Positions 1 to 11,440 are shown, counted from the first letter of the stretch. The stretch is 64,000 bases of DNA from Sipunculus nudus (GCA_026874595.1 CM049311.1:38276676-38340675), one strand, 5' to 3'. The notes: generated from the letters alone by a model not told the origin. Numbers and translations are program-made.

Positions 1-70
1 CTGCGTAGAAGTGGATTTTTTCCCTCACTTTCAGCTTCTCAAGGTCTATCCTCTCTTCTGTTGGAGAGAC
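1..70 (-). CDS. TIPRL: TIPRL coding exon 4 (cut by window edge)
   Basis: 23 codons visible ([18 protein letters not shown], then IHFYA) plus one base, continuing past position 1. The acceptor TTGTCAG is at 71-72. The [10 protein letters not shown] pattern matches TIPRL just before the RVMP..FF block. Confidence 0.85.
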
Positions 71-3000
71 CTGACAATATATTGGTGAAGCAATTATAAA
101 GTCCATTTGTATTTAACCTCTTTGGAAAATGCACAAACAACATGACATCTCATTATCTTTATAAGGACACACAGAACTAGATACATTAAAGTCAAGTCCT
201 ACTCGACAGGTTCTTCCAAGATTATGTTTAATTATTAATGAGTAAAGCTAAGATACTTATGTACAAAATGTGGAATGTGAAATGCATGTTGAGAGATTTC
301 ATATGAACCAGATGGCAGCATTCATATTTTCTGTGTGTCCTTACAGGATACCATGCAGAAAAAGCAAAAATCACTACATGTAGACATGGACATGATTCTG
401 CATGACGGATCCACACATAAGAAATCTCACCTTATTTATTTAGTCAATACTGATTTTATCCGCATCTCCATTGTGTACATAAGGAATCTTATATTTACTC
501 TCACTTATCTTAATCCTCCAGTGTGTTTAAGATATTTATTAATGCTATTTTTCTTAATATTGAGGTATTTCTGTCTGATAATAACACTGATCCAGACAGA
601 TATTCTGTACCTTGAGTTTACCCGTCAGTGTGCCCTTGTAATCTGTGCTGTAGGTCCAATCAAACGGCTTCACAACCTCAGTAATGTGTTCACAATCTGA
701 CCTGTAACACAAAATGAGTACAGTATGGTTAATTTGATATCCAATTATATGACAAAATAACTACAACAATGATAACACATTGATATTATTATCAGAATGT
801 ACAAATAATATGAGAAATTGAGTCCTAGGACTCACTTATGAACATTCTGCATACATAAAAATAGTACAGCAAAATTCCATAATATGTAAAAACATGGAAA
901 TATTGTAACACATTTGATTTTCATGTGGCATGTGTAACACACTTGTGTTTTTAAATGAATGAGCTGTAATTTATACCATTTTGTGCTGGGTTCCCATTTT
1001 ATTATATTTTGTAAATTTAGAGCATGAGCTGTAGGTGGCGCTGTCTTTGATAAGACAAGAAAAGATTGCCATGTGACAAAGCTTGTGTTTCAGGTTTCTA
1101 TGCAGTACACTCAAGAAATACATACTTGATAACCTGTCATTAAGACCACACACAAAAATATAGTTGTTTTACAGATTGCCACTTGTTTTTCCTTAATCCT
1201 TTTTTTGCATATGAGAATAAGGTCCTATGTTATTGTGGCTAATTTTGCTCTGACCTCATAATCTTAAAAGAAAATTTTTAACTTGATTAAAAGACATTTA
1301 ATTTGCACTATATTAACTGATCTCAGAGTCCATAGAACAATTTTTTTTGGTGTGGCCAGTGTCATTATTCTAATTCTAAATGGTTTTCTGAGAATTTACC
1401 AGTTTGATCTGGATGCTGAGGCTGCATTGGTTCATTCAGAAACCTGCGGCTCAGAAGACTGAGGCTTCAATGTGTACTGTAAAACTTACCCTCTGCTCAT
1501 GTCTTATTTTTGTGAATAACAGCAAATCCATGACTGTGATATGCATCCTGTGACATCTAGGTTTTAGTGTATGTAAAATGGTGGCCCTCATGAGTGGTTT
1601 ATATTTTAATATTTTATCTTTACAGACTTATAGTGTATATAATTTTAATGAAGTGTTTAGAGCAAATGGATTTTATGCTGTATAAAATATATTTATTATT
1701 ATTATTTCAATAAACTCAGAAAGATAAGGCCAAAAAAAATAAAAGGTATGGTTCTCAGACACCGCCCATGTCAATTTTTACCCCCCGCATCAACAATTTT
1801 TATTTTGATTTTTATCTTTCAAGAAGATGAATATTACAATTTATGTAGTGCTTTTCCCTGTTTTGCAAAAAAAAAAACTGTTATTTTCATACTTTTCCCT
1901 GATCATAAGACATTTTTATGGAGACACTCAAAAAAAGGTCAAAAATAAAATACCGCCCGCCCGCACTGATTTCTGAAAAAAAGTGCCTGAGAACCATACG
2001 TTATTTTTTTTTTGCCTAAATCTGTCACAGTACCATTATGTTGTGGGAACCGACACGAAAGTACTCTGAACACAGAATTCAGGTGAGACTATTTGTAGAG
2101 AGAATTTGGTGACATGTATTGACAAAGTTGAGAGCGGAATAACACTTTTTTTGGGACCAACCCAAATCCTCAGTAAGATAGCAGACACACCGAGCATCTT
2201 TCCAAGCGTCTGCCACAGCAACCTTCATGAGATCATGATGAGAATCCACCAGTCTCAGGGCATCTAGGGCGTTGAAGTCTACAGAGAACCCAGCAGCATG
2301 CTCTAGCAGCAGGCAGTTCTGGGGAAACACCATCTCTGGGAGCTGGGGAAGCTCAAGTTCTCCATCATACCTACAACCAGGTAGAACCATATGCAGTGCG
2401 TAACTTGATAATGTTAACATGATAAAAGACATCTCAAGTTCTCTTTCATACCTACAACCAGGTAGAACCATATACAGCACATAACATGATAATGTTAACA
2501 TGATAAAAGACAGCTCAAGTTCTCTATCATAACTACAAACAGGTAGAACCATACACAGCACAGACAGTAACTTGATCATGTTAACATGATAAAAGACCGC
2601 TCAAGTTCTCTATCGTACCTACAACCAGGCAGAACCATACACAGCACAGACAGTAATGTGATCATGTTAACATGATAAAAGACAGCTCAAGTTCTCTATC
2701 GTACCTACAACCAGGCAGAACCATACACAGAACAGACAGTAACGTGATCATGTTAACATGATAAAAGTCAGCTCAAGTTCTCTATCATACCAACAACCAT
2801 GTAGAACCATACACAGCACAGACAGTAATGTGATCATGTTAACATGATAAAAGACCGCTCAAGTTCTCTATCATACCAACAACCAGGTAGAACCATATAC
2901 AGCACAACCAGTAACATGGTCATGTTAACATGACAAAAGACCGCTCAAGTTCTCTGTCATACCAACAACCAGGTAGAACCATATACAGCACAACCAGTAA

Positions 3001-3825
3001 CGTGATCATGTTAACATGACAAAAGACCGCTCAAGTTCTCTGTCATACCTACAACCAGGTAGAACCATATACAGAACAGACAGTAACGTGATCATGTTAA
3101 CATGATAAAAGAACAGCTCAAGTTCTCTATCATACCTACAACCAGGTAGAACCATATACAGAACAGACAGTAACATGGTCATGTTAACATGATAAAAGAC
3201 CGCTCAAGTTCTCTATCATACCTACAACCAGGTAGAACCATATACAGAACAGACAGTAATGTGATCATGTTAACATGATAAAAGAACAGCTCAAGTTCTC
3301 TATCATACCTACAACCAGGTAGAACCATATACAGAACAGACAGTAACATGGTCATGTTAACATGATAAAAGACAGCTCAAGTTGTCTATCATACCTACAA
3401 CCAGACAGAACCATACACAGCACAGACAGTAATGTGATAATGTTAACATGATAAAAGACAGCTCAAGTTCTCTATCATACCTGCAATTGGGTAGTACCTA
3501 TAAGGCTTATACAGCATAGACATTAAGGTGATCATGTTAACATGATATTATGCAGCTCAATTTCCCCATCATACCTACAACCATGTCTCTAATAATACAG
3601 CACCAACATCTGTTTATTCACGAATAGTTTAGTATTATATTATCATAATATTCGGGTATTGTATTTTATTTTGCACTGAAATCCCAGATATACTTTGTTT
3701 AGGACCTCTTACTTTTCCCTGTCTGGTCCTTCAGACTTTAGGATGTGACTTTTGGTAGCTGTAACCGTCCAAGGTCCAAACTGGAAACGCTCCACATTAG
3801 GTTTCAGTTTAGCTATAGCATCCAT
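1..3825 (-). CDS. TIPRL: TIPRL (TOR signalling pathway regulator-like), 5' part of the gene, runs off the left edge
   Basis: TIPRL/Tip41 proteins bind the PP2A-family catalytic subunits (PP2A, PP4, PP6) and modulate TOR signalling in the cytosol (family knowledge). Four coding exons are visible: 3825-3713, 2370-2191, 701-611 and 70-1. They give 151 codons, about 55 percent of the usual ~270. The joined reading keeps family blocks in order: [49 protein letters not shown] and [11 protein letters not shown]. Splice phases close exactly: exon 1 ends AA + G of exon 2 (Lys); exon 2 ends CG + G of exon 3 (Arg); exon 3 to 4 is phase 0. The ATG at 3825 gives 13 residues before FQFGPW, the same as I recall for the vertebrate protein. 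A 3' splice site at 3838-3839 just upstream of the ATG implies a separate, unidentified 5'UTR exon. Intron 1 carries a large minisatellite derived from the exon 2 acceptor. The C-terminal exons lie outside the window. Confidence 0.93.
71..610 (-). other. TIPRL intron 3
   Basis: 540-bp AT-rich intron between AAG|GTACAG and TTGTCAG. It holds no recognisable gene or repeat. The open frames here on either strand are shadows. Confidence 0.7.
611..701 (-). CDS. TIPRL: TIPRL coding exon 3
   Basis: 91 bp: one base plus 30 codons ([20 protein letters not shown], then [10 protein letters not shown]). The acceptor TTACAG is at 702-703 and the donor AAG|GTACAG at 610-609. The [15 protein letters not shown] block is highly conserved in the family. 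Confidence 0.9.
1746..1999. mobile_element. 254-bp MITE-like element in TIPRL intron 2
   Basis: Inverted ends GTATGGTTCTCAGACAC at 1746-1762 and GTGCCTGAGAACCATAC at 1983-1999 match at 16 of 17 positions. The interior has poly-A/T tracts and an ACCGCCC/CCGCCCG motif near each end. No clear target-site duplication is visible, so the superfamily is not assigned. The rest of intron 2 (702-2190) is AT-rich with nothing recognisable. Confidence 0.65.
2191..2370 (-). CDS. TIPRL: TIPRL coding exon 2
   Basis: 180 bp: one base completing a Lys codon, then 59 codons ([13 protein letters not shown] ... [10 protein letters not shown]) plus two bases. The acceptor is TTGTAG|GTATGA at 2371-2372 and the donor is CG|GTGTGT at 2190-2189. 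The first ~20 bp of the exon and its acceptor are copied about 14 times in the upstream minisatellite. The reading frame stays open upstream of this acceptor to 2579. Confidence 0.9.
2371..3580. repeat. ~86-bp minisatellite, about 14 copies, in TIPRL intron 1
   Basis: The motif GCTCAAGTT recurs at about 2433, 2513, 2599, 2685, 2771, 2857, 2943, 3029, 3116, 3202, 3289, 3374, 3461 and 3554, a period of 80-93 with a mode of 86. Each unit contains a copy of the exon 2 acceptor region (minus strand TTGTAG|GTATGATAGAGAA) and most contain the perfect palindrome ATCATGTTAACATGAT. The array adjoins exon 2 and clearly arose by amplifying the intron 1/exon 2 junction. The remaining intron (3581-3712) is unremarkable. 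Confidence 0.92.
3713..3825 (-). CDS. TIPRL: TIPRL coding exon 1
   Basis: 37 codons plus two bases, starting [13 protein letters not shown] and containing [17 protein letters not shown]. The donor is AA|GTAAGA at 3712-3711. The physical exon probably begins at 3837, where a TTTCAG acceptor precedes 12 untranslated bases before the ATG. Confidence 0.88.
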
Positions 3826-4092
3826 GTTGCAGAGGCACTGAAACAGAAGAAAATCAACAGCCTTAAAATGTTTTTTCTTAATAGAAAAACCTGTTATCTC
3901 CAATGGTCAAACAAAGAAGAGAATACAACTTGTCGGATATAAAAACCAAATGTATAAATCATGTCCATTAGTGACTGAACACTTCAATCAGTCTTAACAT
4001 CACTGACAAATGACTTAAATAAATTTCAAGACCAGTCATCCATAAAAAAAATCAGCTGTATGTCTGATAAATCCCCGAATATCTCTTGCATT

Positions 4093-5740
4093 GATCAGCT
4101 CCAACATTAAATCAGCTCTCCTATTCCTTCTGCTTAACCTCTCCACATTTAATCAGCTCTACTGTTCCTTCTGCTTAAGCTCTCCACATTTAATCAGCTC
4201 TCCTGTTCCTTCTGTTTCACCTCTCTACATTAAATCAGCTCTACTGTTCCTTCTGCTTAAGCTCTCCACAATTAATCAGCTCTACTGTTCCTTCTGTTTC
4301 ACCTCTCCACATTAAATCAGCTCTCCTGTTCCTTCTGCTTAAGCTCTCCAAATTTAATCTGCTCTCCTGTTCCTTCTGCTTCACCTCTCCACACCATATG
4401 TCTGGATCAGCTGCTACATTTAATCAGCTCTCCTGTTTCTTCTGCTACACCTCTCCACATTTAATTAGCTCTCTTGTTCCTTCTGCTTAACATCTCCACA
4501 TTTAATCAGATCTACTGTTCCTTCTGTTTCACCTCTGAACATTAACCAGCTCTCCTATTCCTTCTGTTTCACCTCTCCACATTTAATCAGATCTCCTGTT
4601 CCTTCTGTTTCACCTCTCCACATTTAATCAGCTCTCCTGTTCCTTCTGTTTCACATCTCCACATTAAATCAGATCTCCTGTTCCTTCTGTTTCACATCTC
4701 CACATTTAATCAGCTCTCCTGTTCCTTCCGTTTCACATCTCCACATTAAATAAGCTCTCCTGTTCCTTCTGTTTCACATCTCCACATTAAATCAGCTCTC
4801 TTGTTCCTTCTGTTTCACCTCTCCACATTTAATCAGATCTCCTGTTCCTTCTGTTTCACCTCTACACATTAAATCAGCTCTCCTGTTCCTTCTGTTTCAC
4901 CTCTCCACATTTAATCAGATCTCCTATTCCTTCTGTTTCACCTCTCCACATTTAATCAGATCTCCTATTCCTTCTGTTTCACATCTCCACATGGCACATT
5001 TAATCAGCTCTACTGTTCCTTCTGTTTCACCTCTCCAAATTTAATCTGCTCTCCTGTTCCTTCTGCTTCACCTCTCCACACCATGTCTTGATCAGCTGCT
5101 ACATTTAATCAGCTCTCCTGTTTCTTCTGCTACACCTCTCCACATTTAATTAGCTCTCTTGTTCCTTCTGCTTAACATCTCCACATTTAATCAGATCTAC
5201 TGTTCCTTCTGTTTCACCTCTGAACATTAACCAGCTCTCCTATTCCTTCTGTTTCATCTCTCCACATTTAATCAGATCTCCTGTTCCTTCTGTTTCACAT
5301 CTCCACATTAAATCAGATCTCCTGTTCCTTCTGTTTCACCTCTCCACATTTAATCAAATCTCCTATTCCTTCTGTTTCACATCTCCACATTTAATCAGAT
5401 CTCCTGTTCCTTCTGTTTCACATCTCCACATTAAATCAGCTCTCCTGTTCCTTCTGTTTCACCTCTCCACATTTAATCAGATCTCCTGTTCCTTCTGTTT
5501 CACCTCTACACATTAAATCAGCTCTCCTGTTCCTTCTGTTTCACCTCTCCACATTTAATCAGATCTCCTGTTCCTTCTGTTTCACCTCTACACATTAAAT
5601 TAGCTCTCCTGTTCCTTCTGTTTCACATCTCCACATTTAATCAGATCTCCTATTCCTTCTGTTTCATATCTCCACATTTAATCAGATCTCCTGCTCCTTC
5701 TGTTTCACCTCTATACATTTAATTAGCTCTCCTGTTCCTT
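4093..5740. repeat. ~41-bp tandem array (TTTAATCAGCTCTCCTGTTC family)
   Basis: About 38 imperfect copies of a ~41-bp unit of the form (C)ACATTTAATCAG + CTCTCCTGTTCC + TTCTGTTTCACCTCTCC. A few copies keep an extra TCTGGATCAGCTGCTAC segment. A block at ~4410-4560 recurs almost unchanged at ~5095-5245, so there is higher-order duplication of about 685 bp. The open frames inside the array are artefacts of the repeat. The array lies upstream of TIPRL; no promoter was recognised. Confidence 0.93.
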
Positions 5741-6360
5741 TAGCCTACTTAGTAAGCCTCCCAGTGAGGCTTACGAGCACTCTATTGAAATTATTGGTGT
5801 GCGAGCGAGGACACAGATATTTAGATAAATCAGATAATAAGCTCAAAATAAACAAACATGGGTTTTTACTGGGTGTGTGAACCATTTCTAATGAATGAAA
5901 ACGAGAAATTTTGCAGGTGGCTTCTAGCCCAGCTTAGAACAATTGTTTTGCTTGCACTTTCTGTTTTATTCACTAGATGGCACTATTTTAGGGACCAGGC
6001 AGTAAATCTTATGCTTGGAATTAAGTTGGATTTCCATGATGAATAAGCCTGAAACCTAACAACCAATAAGAAGAAGGACTTTGAAAACTGGCTTCTACCT
6101 GTGTCCTTGACCCTAAAGAAACATGTCATGTATGGTTAGAAACCTGCGAGCATCGCATCTTAACTCTGCACCTGGATTATATGTTTTATGTTCTGATTTG
6201 AGCAAGAAAACAAGTAAGGAGTCGTAGTTAAGGGTATGTTAGCTAGATAATGTTTGGTAATTTGGCCAAAGAGGGACATCTAGTAATATCAGACAGGGCA
6301 CCACAAGAATGCATGCAGTGCTTTCCGTCTCTGTATTATAGAGACAGACACTCTGTCTAC
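5741..6360. mobile_element. 620-bp unique segment interrupting the tandem array, possible insertion
   Basis: The array stops after TGTTCCTT (5733-5740) and resumes with TGTTCCTT (6361-6368). The left end holds a strong hairpin, GTAAGCCTC / GAGGCTTAC (5752-5776). An 8-bp flanking repeat would fit a target-site duplication, but array units also contain this string, so it is not diagnostic. No coding domain is seen; the short reading frame at 5858-6046 has no recognisable similarity. Confidence 0.4.
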
Positions 6361-7172
6361 TGTTCCTTCTGCTTCACATCTCCACATCATATGTCTGGAT
6401 CAGCTCCAACATTAAATCAGCTCTCCTGTTCCTTCTGCTTCACATCTCCACATCATATGTCTGGATCAGCTCCAACATTAAATCAGCTCTCCTGTTCCTT
6501 CTGCTTCACCTCTCCACATCATATGTCAGGATCAGCTCCAACATTTAATCAGCTCTCCTGTTCCTTCTGCTTCACATCTCCACATCATATTCTGGATCAG
6601 CTCCAACATTAAATCAGCTCCCCTGTTCCTTCTGCTTCACATCTCCACATCATATGTCTAGATCAGCTCCAAAATTAAATCAGCTCTCCTGTTCCTTCTG
6701 CTTCACATCTCCACATCATATGTCTGGATCAGCTCCAACATTTAATCAGCTCTCCTGTTCCTTCTGCTTCACATCTCCACATCATATGTCTGGATCAGCT
6801 CCAAAATTTAATCAGCTCTCCTGTTCCTTCTTCTTCACCTCTCCACATCATATGTCTGGATCAGCTCCAACATTAAATCAGCTCTCCTGTTCCTTCTGCT
6901 TCACCTCTCCACGTCATATGTCTGGATCAGCTCCAAAATTTAATTAGCTCTCCTGTTTCTTCTGCTTCACATCTCCACATTATATCAGCTCTCCTGTTCC
7001 TTCTGCTTAACCTCTCCTCATTAAATCAGTTCTCCTGTTCCTTCTGCTTCACACCCAACATTATACATTGGGATTAGCTCCAACATTTAATCAGCTCTCC
7101 TGTTCCTTGTTTCAACTGTCAACATAATATGTCTGGATCGGCTACAAAATTCTATCAGCTCTCCTTTTCACC
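6361..7172. repeat. ~66-bp tandem array, parent form of the 41-bp array
   Basis: About ten copies of a 66-bp unit that contains the 41-bp unit plus a 25-bp segment (CATATGTCTGGATCAGCTCC...). Because 66 is divisible by 3, the array reads as a 22-residue periodic peptide (SAPTLNQLSCSFCFTSPHHM) in pseudo-ORFs at 6250-6612 and 6654-6947. I treat these as non-coding. The last units, after ~6960, degrade. Confidence 0.88.
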
Positions 7173-7592
7173 TGTTAACAAAAATTAACTCTCATTTTAA
7201 TAACTACAACAAATTCTCAATAGTAGATTTAATTAAATATCCCCACTTGACCCCTCACTCCAAAAACATCTGTAGAGCAGTGGTAGTGCATAGGATTTGT
7301 TAACACATTATTGCTGGTTGGAGACTTCACAACTGTATGTTATAATTGAATTTCTCACTACAGATTCACCATCATTCGGAAACACAGTTGCACACCGCAG
7401 ACATACGAATGAGATCTGAAGACAGTGACACCAATACTTTTTTTCAGCCTGAACCAGCTTGCTGGTGCGCGAGGTGTTCGACAGTTGCTCCCATTTGTCC
7501 TGATCTCCTATTAGTTCCCTGCAGGTCATGCGATATTCATGAGCTGTTCATGTGATAAAAAACACATGCAGCCTCCATAGGAAAGTAATGTA
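7173..7592. other. No gene recognised
   Basis: Transition from the decayed array to unique DNA. Overlapping short frames at 7308-7555 on both strands show no known domain. Confidence 0.5.
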
Positions 7593-10287
7593 CTGTGGTT
7601 GCCTTTATATCGGCGGGGCTGAATTTTCGCAGTTTTTATATATTTAAAAGTTTCAGGGGGTTCCTTTTTCGTGCTCTATCATTGTTCTAGTAGTATATTT
7701 TATTACCAAAAATTATTTCATTAACTGGTGATTTCACTATTATGTAGGTCTACAATTTCTCTGTCCGGATATCACATGTTCGATAATTCACAGACGGCTA
7801 AGCCGACGCCTGCGGGAAGCATTGACCCTGCCGGCTGTAATAAGTTCAAGGCCGAGTCTCATTAAAACCACCAACATGTTATTAAGGTGTGTCGAGAAAC
7901 AAACCTGTAACTACAAAACTGTATATTAAGTTTGTTAAGGGAAACTGTCTTGATAAGGGTATCTTACTCCTGTTAATTAAAAGCCGAGTTGTTATCACCT
8001 GCTCAAATTACAGGGGACGCCCGTAGGTAGCCCCCTTGTTTCAGTATCAAAGGCAGGGATGTGCCCAGATTAATTTGAGTGCCGTTTATGTTGCTAATTA
8101 CTTCCATATAGGTGGAAGAAGGAACCGTATTCAGTTTCCTACAGTTAAAATCTGAAGCAAAACATAATATTCCACTGTTTTACGGCACTCTGGCCCAAAA
8201 ATAATGAAATGTGACCCTTCAATAATATTCAAAATTCACGTTATCACTAGCCAATCATACATCGTTTGGCGAGTCATGATTTCACAGAATTAGCCCTTTT
8301 TACAGTTACAAGGTGGCGCAACCCTAGCAGCTACGTTTACTACTTGAGTGGCAAATTTTTTTTCATTAACATGACTAAATAAGGTACAATGTGAAAGAGT
8401 ACTTCTACTCAATATTCATTTTAAGCGGCACTGGATGTCATCTAACTTGGCACACATACACGTAATTTTTAAAAATTACTGCCCAGTGGGCACTGACACT
8501 TTCCAGTTTTTTCATCTAAGCCAACCGATATTATTTTAACGGAGTGTTTCATGCGACGGGGGTCTGACTTCCGGTGTAACATAGAAATGCAAACTCCCGG
8601 CGGAAACCCCCTGCATAATTTCCACGAGAATATTGCTTTAACTTGGTCCATTAATTTAGGTGCTTAGTCATCAGTTATTATCTTTGCTCAATCATCAGTT
8701 AATATATTGACATTATTAATGTCTTGTTCCTTTGATATTTGTGTGAATAAAGTTGTTGAATCATATTTCATATTAATCTCCATTGTTCATACTCGATACA
8801 CTATATCCTAAAACTGGCAAAAAAAAATCCAATGGTAAAATGTGAAAATGAACTCTAAAAATGAAGACATTTTTCTTTCCTCCATTGATATTATTATGAA
8901 CTAATGAGTATTTTCAGATGATCATATATGCGCAAATTATACTAGGACAAAATCATCCCCATCAAGTTCATAAATGAATATCAAATTTAGGCCATCACCT
9001 ACATGCTATGAGGAGCTATAGAGCATTTTCTGGTGATTATATATGTGCAATTAATACCAGAAATAAATAATCCTGCTCACTATCTAATCATTTTGATCTC
9101 ATTATTAACGGTCGTCTGCAAGGCTTTTCCCGTTAAACTTATAAATGACCGCTGGAGGGTTAATCCCTTTGTCCAAATAACCGGACATTATCAGCCACGA
9201 TCCTAGACCCCCATCGCACGAAGCAAGTCCACTAGTGCGACCGGGTATCGTGGTTGCACTAGAGCACTAAAGCGTATAACTGGTCACGTGGGGGGGTCGC
9301 AGGAAGAGGCCTTCTTCCTGCGACCCCCCTGGTTGTAGGAAGGACGGCCTTATTTTAAATGGGCCCTGCCATTCTCCCTGAATCATTTAACGTATATGAA
9401 CCAGGCTCGATGAACATCACTACATAGCTGAAGATTTGTCTCGGCCAAAGACGTGTGATTCCGATCCGCTCTGCTCCTCTCCGTCAACGTCTTGGGAACG
9501 ACTCTTAGGAAAACGCCTCGTAGGAGACCCTTTTGGAATTGTATAATTGACATTTCAAGCGGTGTCAACATAAAATAATTACCTTTTTGTCGTCTTTGGA
9601 TGTTTTATAAAACATCTGCAAAGTACTGGCACAAAAATAATGCTCAATAGCCCTACTTATCCATAATTTTGCCAAGAGCTGATGTGTTTACATAGAGAAC
9701 AAGCCGCCATGATTACATTAAGTGACCCACAGTCCTTTGCAACAGGATTTAGACTGGGAACCCGCTCTGATCTTATCGCTGTTTTAACTGGAAAAAGCGG
9801 GCGATAATAGATCTCGGTGGAGGGTACCAGTCGATCAATGTCCGCTCATTACAAATTCCTGTATATTGTTATGTTTACATCACCGCGGGCTTATAAGGAT
9901 CGTTAGGGATAATATTTCATTAATATATTAAGGTAAGAACGTGGTAAAGTTGCCAGAAAGACCCATTTACTACCAAAGACACCAACGGATGCATTTTGGT
10001 GTGTATATTTAGTAGTTTTAAGAGTTTTTTGGTGCCTCTTACCAGTGTCTACCATTTCACCATTACAAGGCCTAACTGTACAGGCCATTCCCACCAACTG
10101 TGATCGTATCACAGTTGTGGACCCGCAACAAGCTGAAGATAAATCTCAACTGTCGCAAACTATCGGCAGCTTCTGAAATTAATGATCATGGTCTGATATA
10201 TATGCATTCAAAATTGCGTGGTTTCAATTTCGCGTTCAGAGAGTGATCGCGAATTTGAAACCACCGCAAATAAGAAGACAACCACAG
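7593..10287. mobile_element. Candidate TA-flanked element with inverted ends CTGTGGTTG
   Basis: The left end CTGTGGTTGCCTTTATATCG (7593) and the reverse complement of the right end CTGTGGTTGTCTTCTTATTT (10287) are similar and are followed on both sides by GCGG and TTCGC motifs. Both ends are flanked by TA (7591-7592, 10288-10289). No transposase is readable in the 2.7 kb between them, so this may be one long non-autonomous element or two separate MITEs. Related end sequences occur singly at 19021 and ~37811. Confidence 0.45.
9290..9329. repeat. Strong GC-rich hairpin
   Basis: GGGGGGTCGCAGGAAGA (9291-9307) is a perfect inverted match to TCTTCCTGCGACCCCCC (9313-9329) with a five-base loop GGCCT. 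It stands out in AT-rich DNA. It could be the core of a MITE or a cruciform-forming site; nothing shows that it is transcribed. Confidence 0.8.
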
Positions 10288-11309
10288 TATGTGTGGCAAA
10301 ACCCCTGGGATCCCCCGTGAACACTTTTTTCTTACCACAAACAACAATCAGTGACAATGGTACTGTAAAACAGATACACAGACAGTCTTATACGTAGATG
10401 TAAATTACTTACAGTCGAGTTCACAGCTTGTCAGACTATTGTACCCTGTCTACTGGATGTTTACCATCCACCGTCAGAGTCAAGAATGTGGACAGGCGCA
10501 TCTACGTCCTTCACCTTAAAAGCGTAAACAGGTACTCAGTAAAACCCGGATGTCGTAAGTCGGATACCATACCGGACGTAAATCACGATGGTTATATTAA
10601 AGTATAAGATAAGAGAAAACATTTATTAGCCTTCAGTTCCAGGAACTTGTTGTTGACTTGCAATTTATTACATAAATATAAATAAATACATAACAATAAT
10701 ACAGAACGTATTTGACTATGCATGTAAAAATAAGCATGTAAAAATGATAAAAACATAATTCTGCAGGTATAAAACACATAATTCAAAACATTAAATAACT
10801 AGAGGGTTGTGAGTTCAAAAGTATAAGCTAATACCAGAAAACAGAAGAATTAGAACATATAATTGCTTTTTCAGTGTTATTTATGCATAAGTGTGTATAA
10901 AATTGTTAACATGTTTTCAAATTATGCGAGCTACTGGCTGATATTAATTTAAAATTCAACTTAAATGAAAAAGTAAATGAAAAATTATTATACGACATCA
11001 ACATGTCCTATGTAATCGTTCTCTGTAGAATACTCCGGGCAAACTCTATTTAAACTATTTAATAATGTGAATATTTGTTGTTCTTATTGTTCCAGAAAAT
11101 GTCAATACTTAACATAGCATATTATGCATTTTAAATATATAATAAGCTTTGTTTTTACACATATTTACACATATGTATATATTTACACATGTAACTTCTT
11201 CATGGTGTATTCCACTGGAATACAGATATACCTAATTGAAACATTCCGCTTTAATGTTTGACTTTTTTCTTTAAAATCTTATTTATCATGTTTTTAGTGT
11301 TAAATATAG
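10288..11309. other. AT-rich intergenic DNA, no gene recognised
   Basis: Only short unsupported frames. No repeat structure was recognised beyond poly-A/T and TACATATG runs near 11160-11190. Confidence 0.5.
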
Positions 11310-11440
11310 ATAGAAAAAAATGTTTTTCCAGGAATTGGGCTCACTTTATGTAAAATCTATATTAATATTTTTTTTTCATAAGCAATTATGTTATATGATA
11401 ATATAATGAGATTTGAAATGTTTGCTTGACCTTAACGCAC
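11310..11440 (+). repeat. Dispersed repeat copy carrying the empty site of the pogo-like element
   Basis: This block (TGTTTTTCCAGGAATTGGGC ... AAAATCTATATTAATATT ... GCAATTATGTTATATG ... ATAATGAGATTTG) matches 36196-36269 joined to 37083-37115 once the inserted element at 36270-37080 is removed. It defines a diverged repeat family of unknown type. Confidence 0.7.

Noticed and set aside
2371-2579. 166-codon minus-strand frame extending upstream of TIPRL exon 2 as an annotated exon
   Set aside because: Only 2191-2370 matches the family. The upstream part is translated minisatellite, so I treat it as potential cryptic exon extension only.
6250-6947. Frames encoding a 22-residue periodic peptide (HMSGSAPTLNQLSCSFCFTS)
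   Set aside because: Both frames follow exactly from a 66-bp tandem DNA repeat whose length is divisible by three. There is no signal peptide or splice context, and the neighbouring related array is not in frame.
8469-8651. Short frames across 7.3-10.1 kb as genes
   Set aside because: Each is under 75 codons, without conserved motifs, splice context or a start with support.
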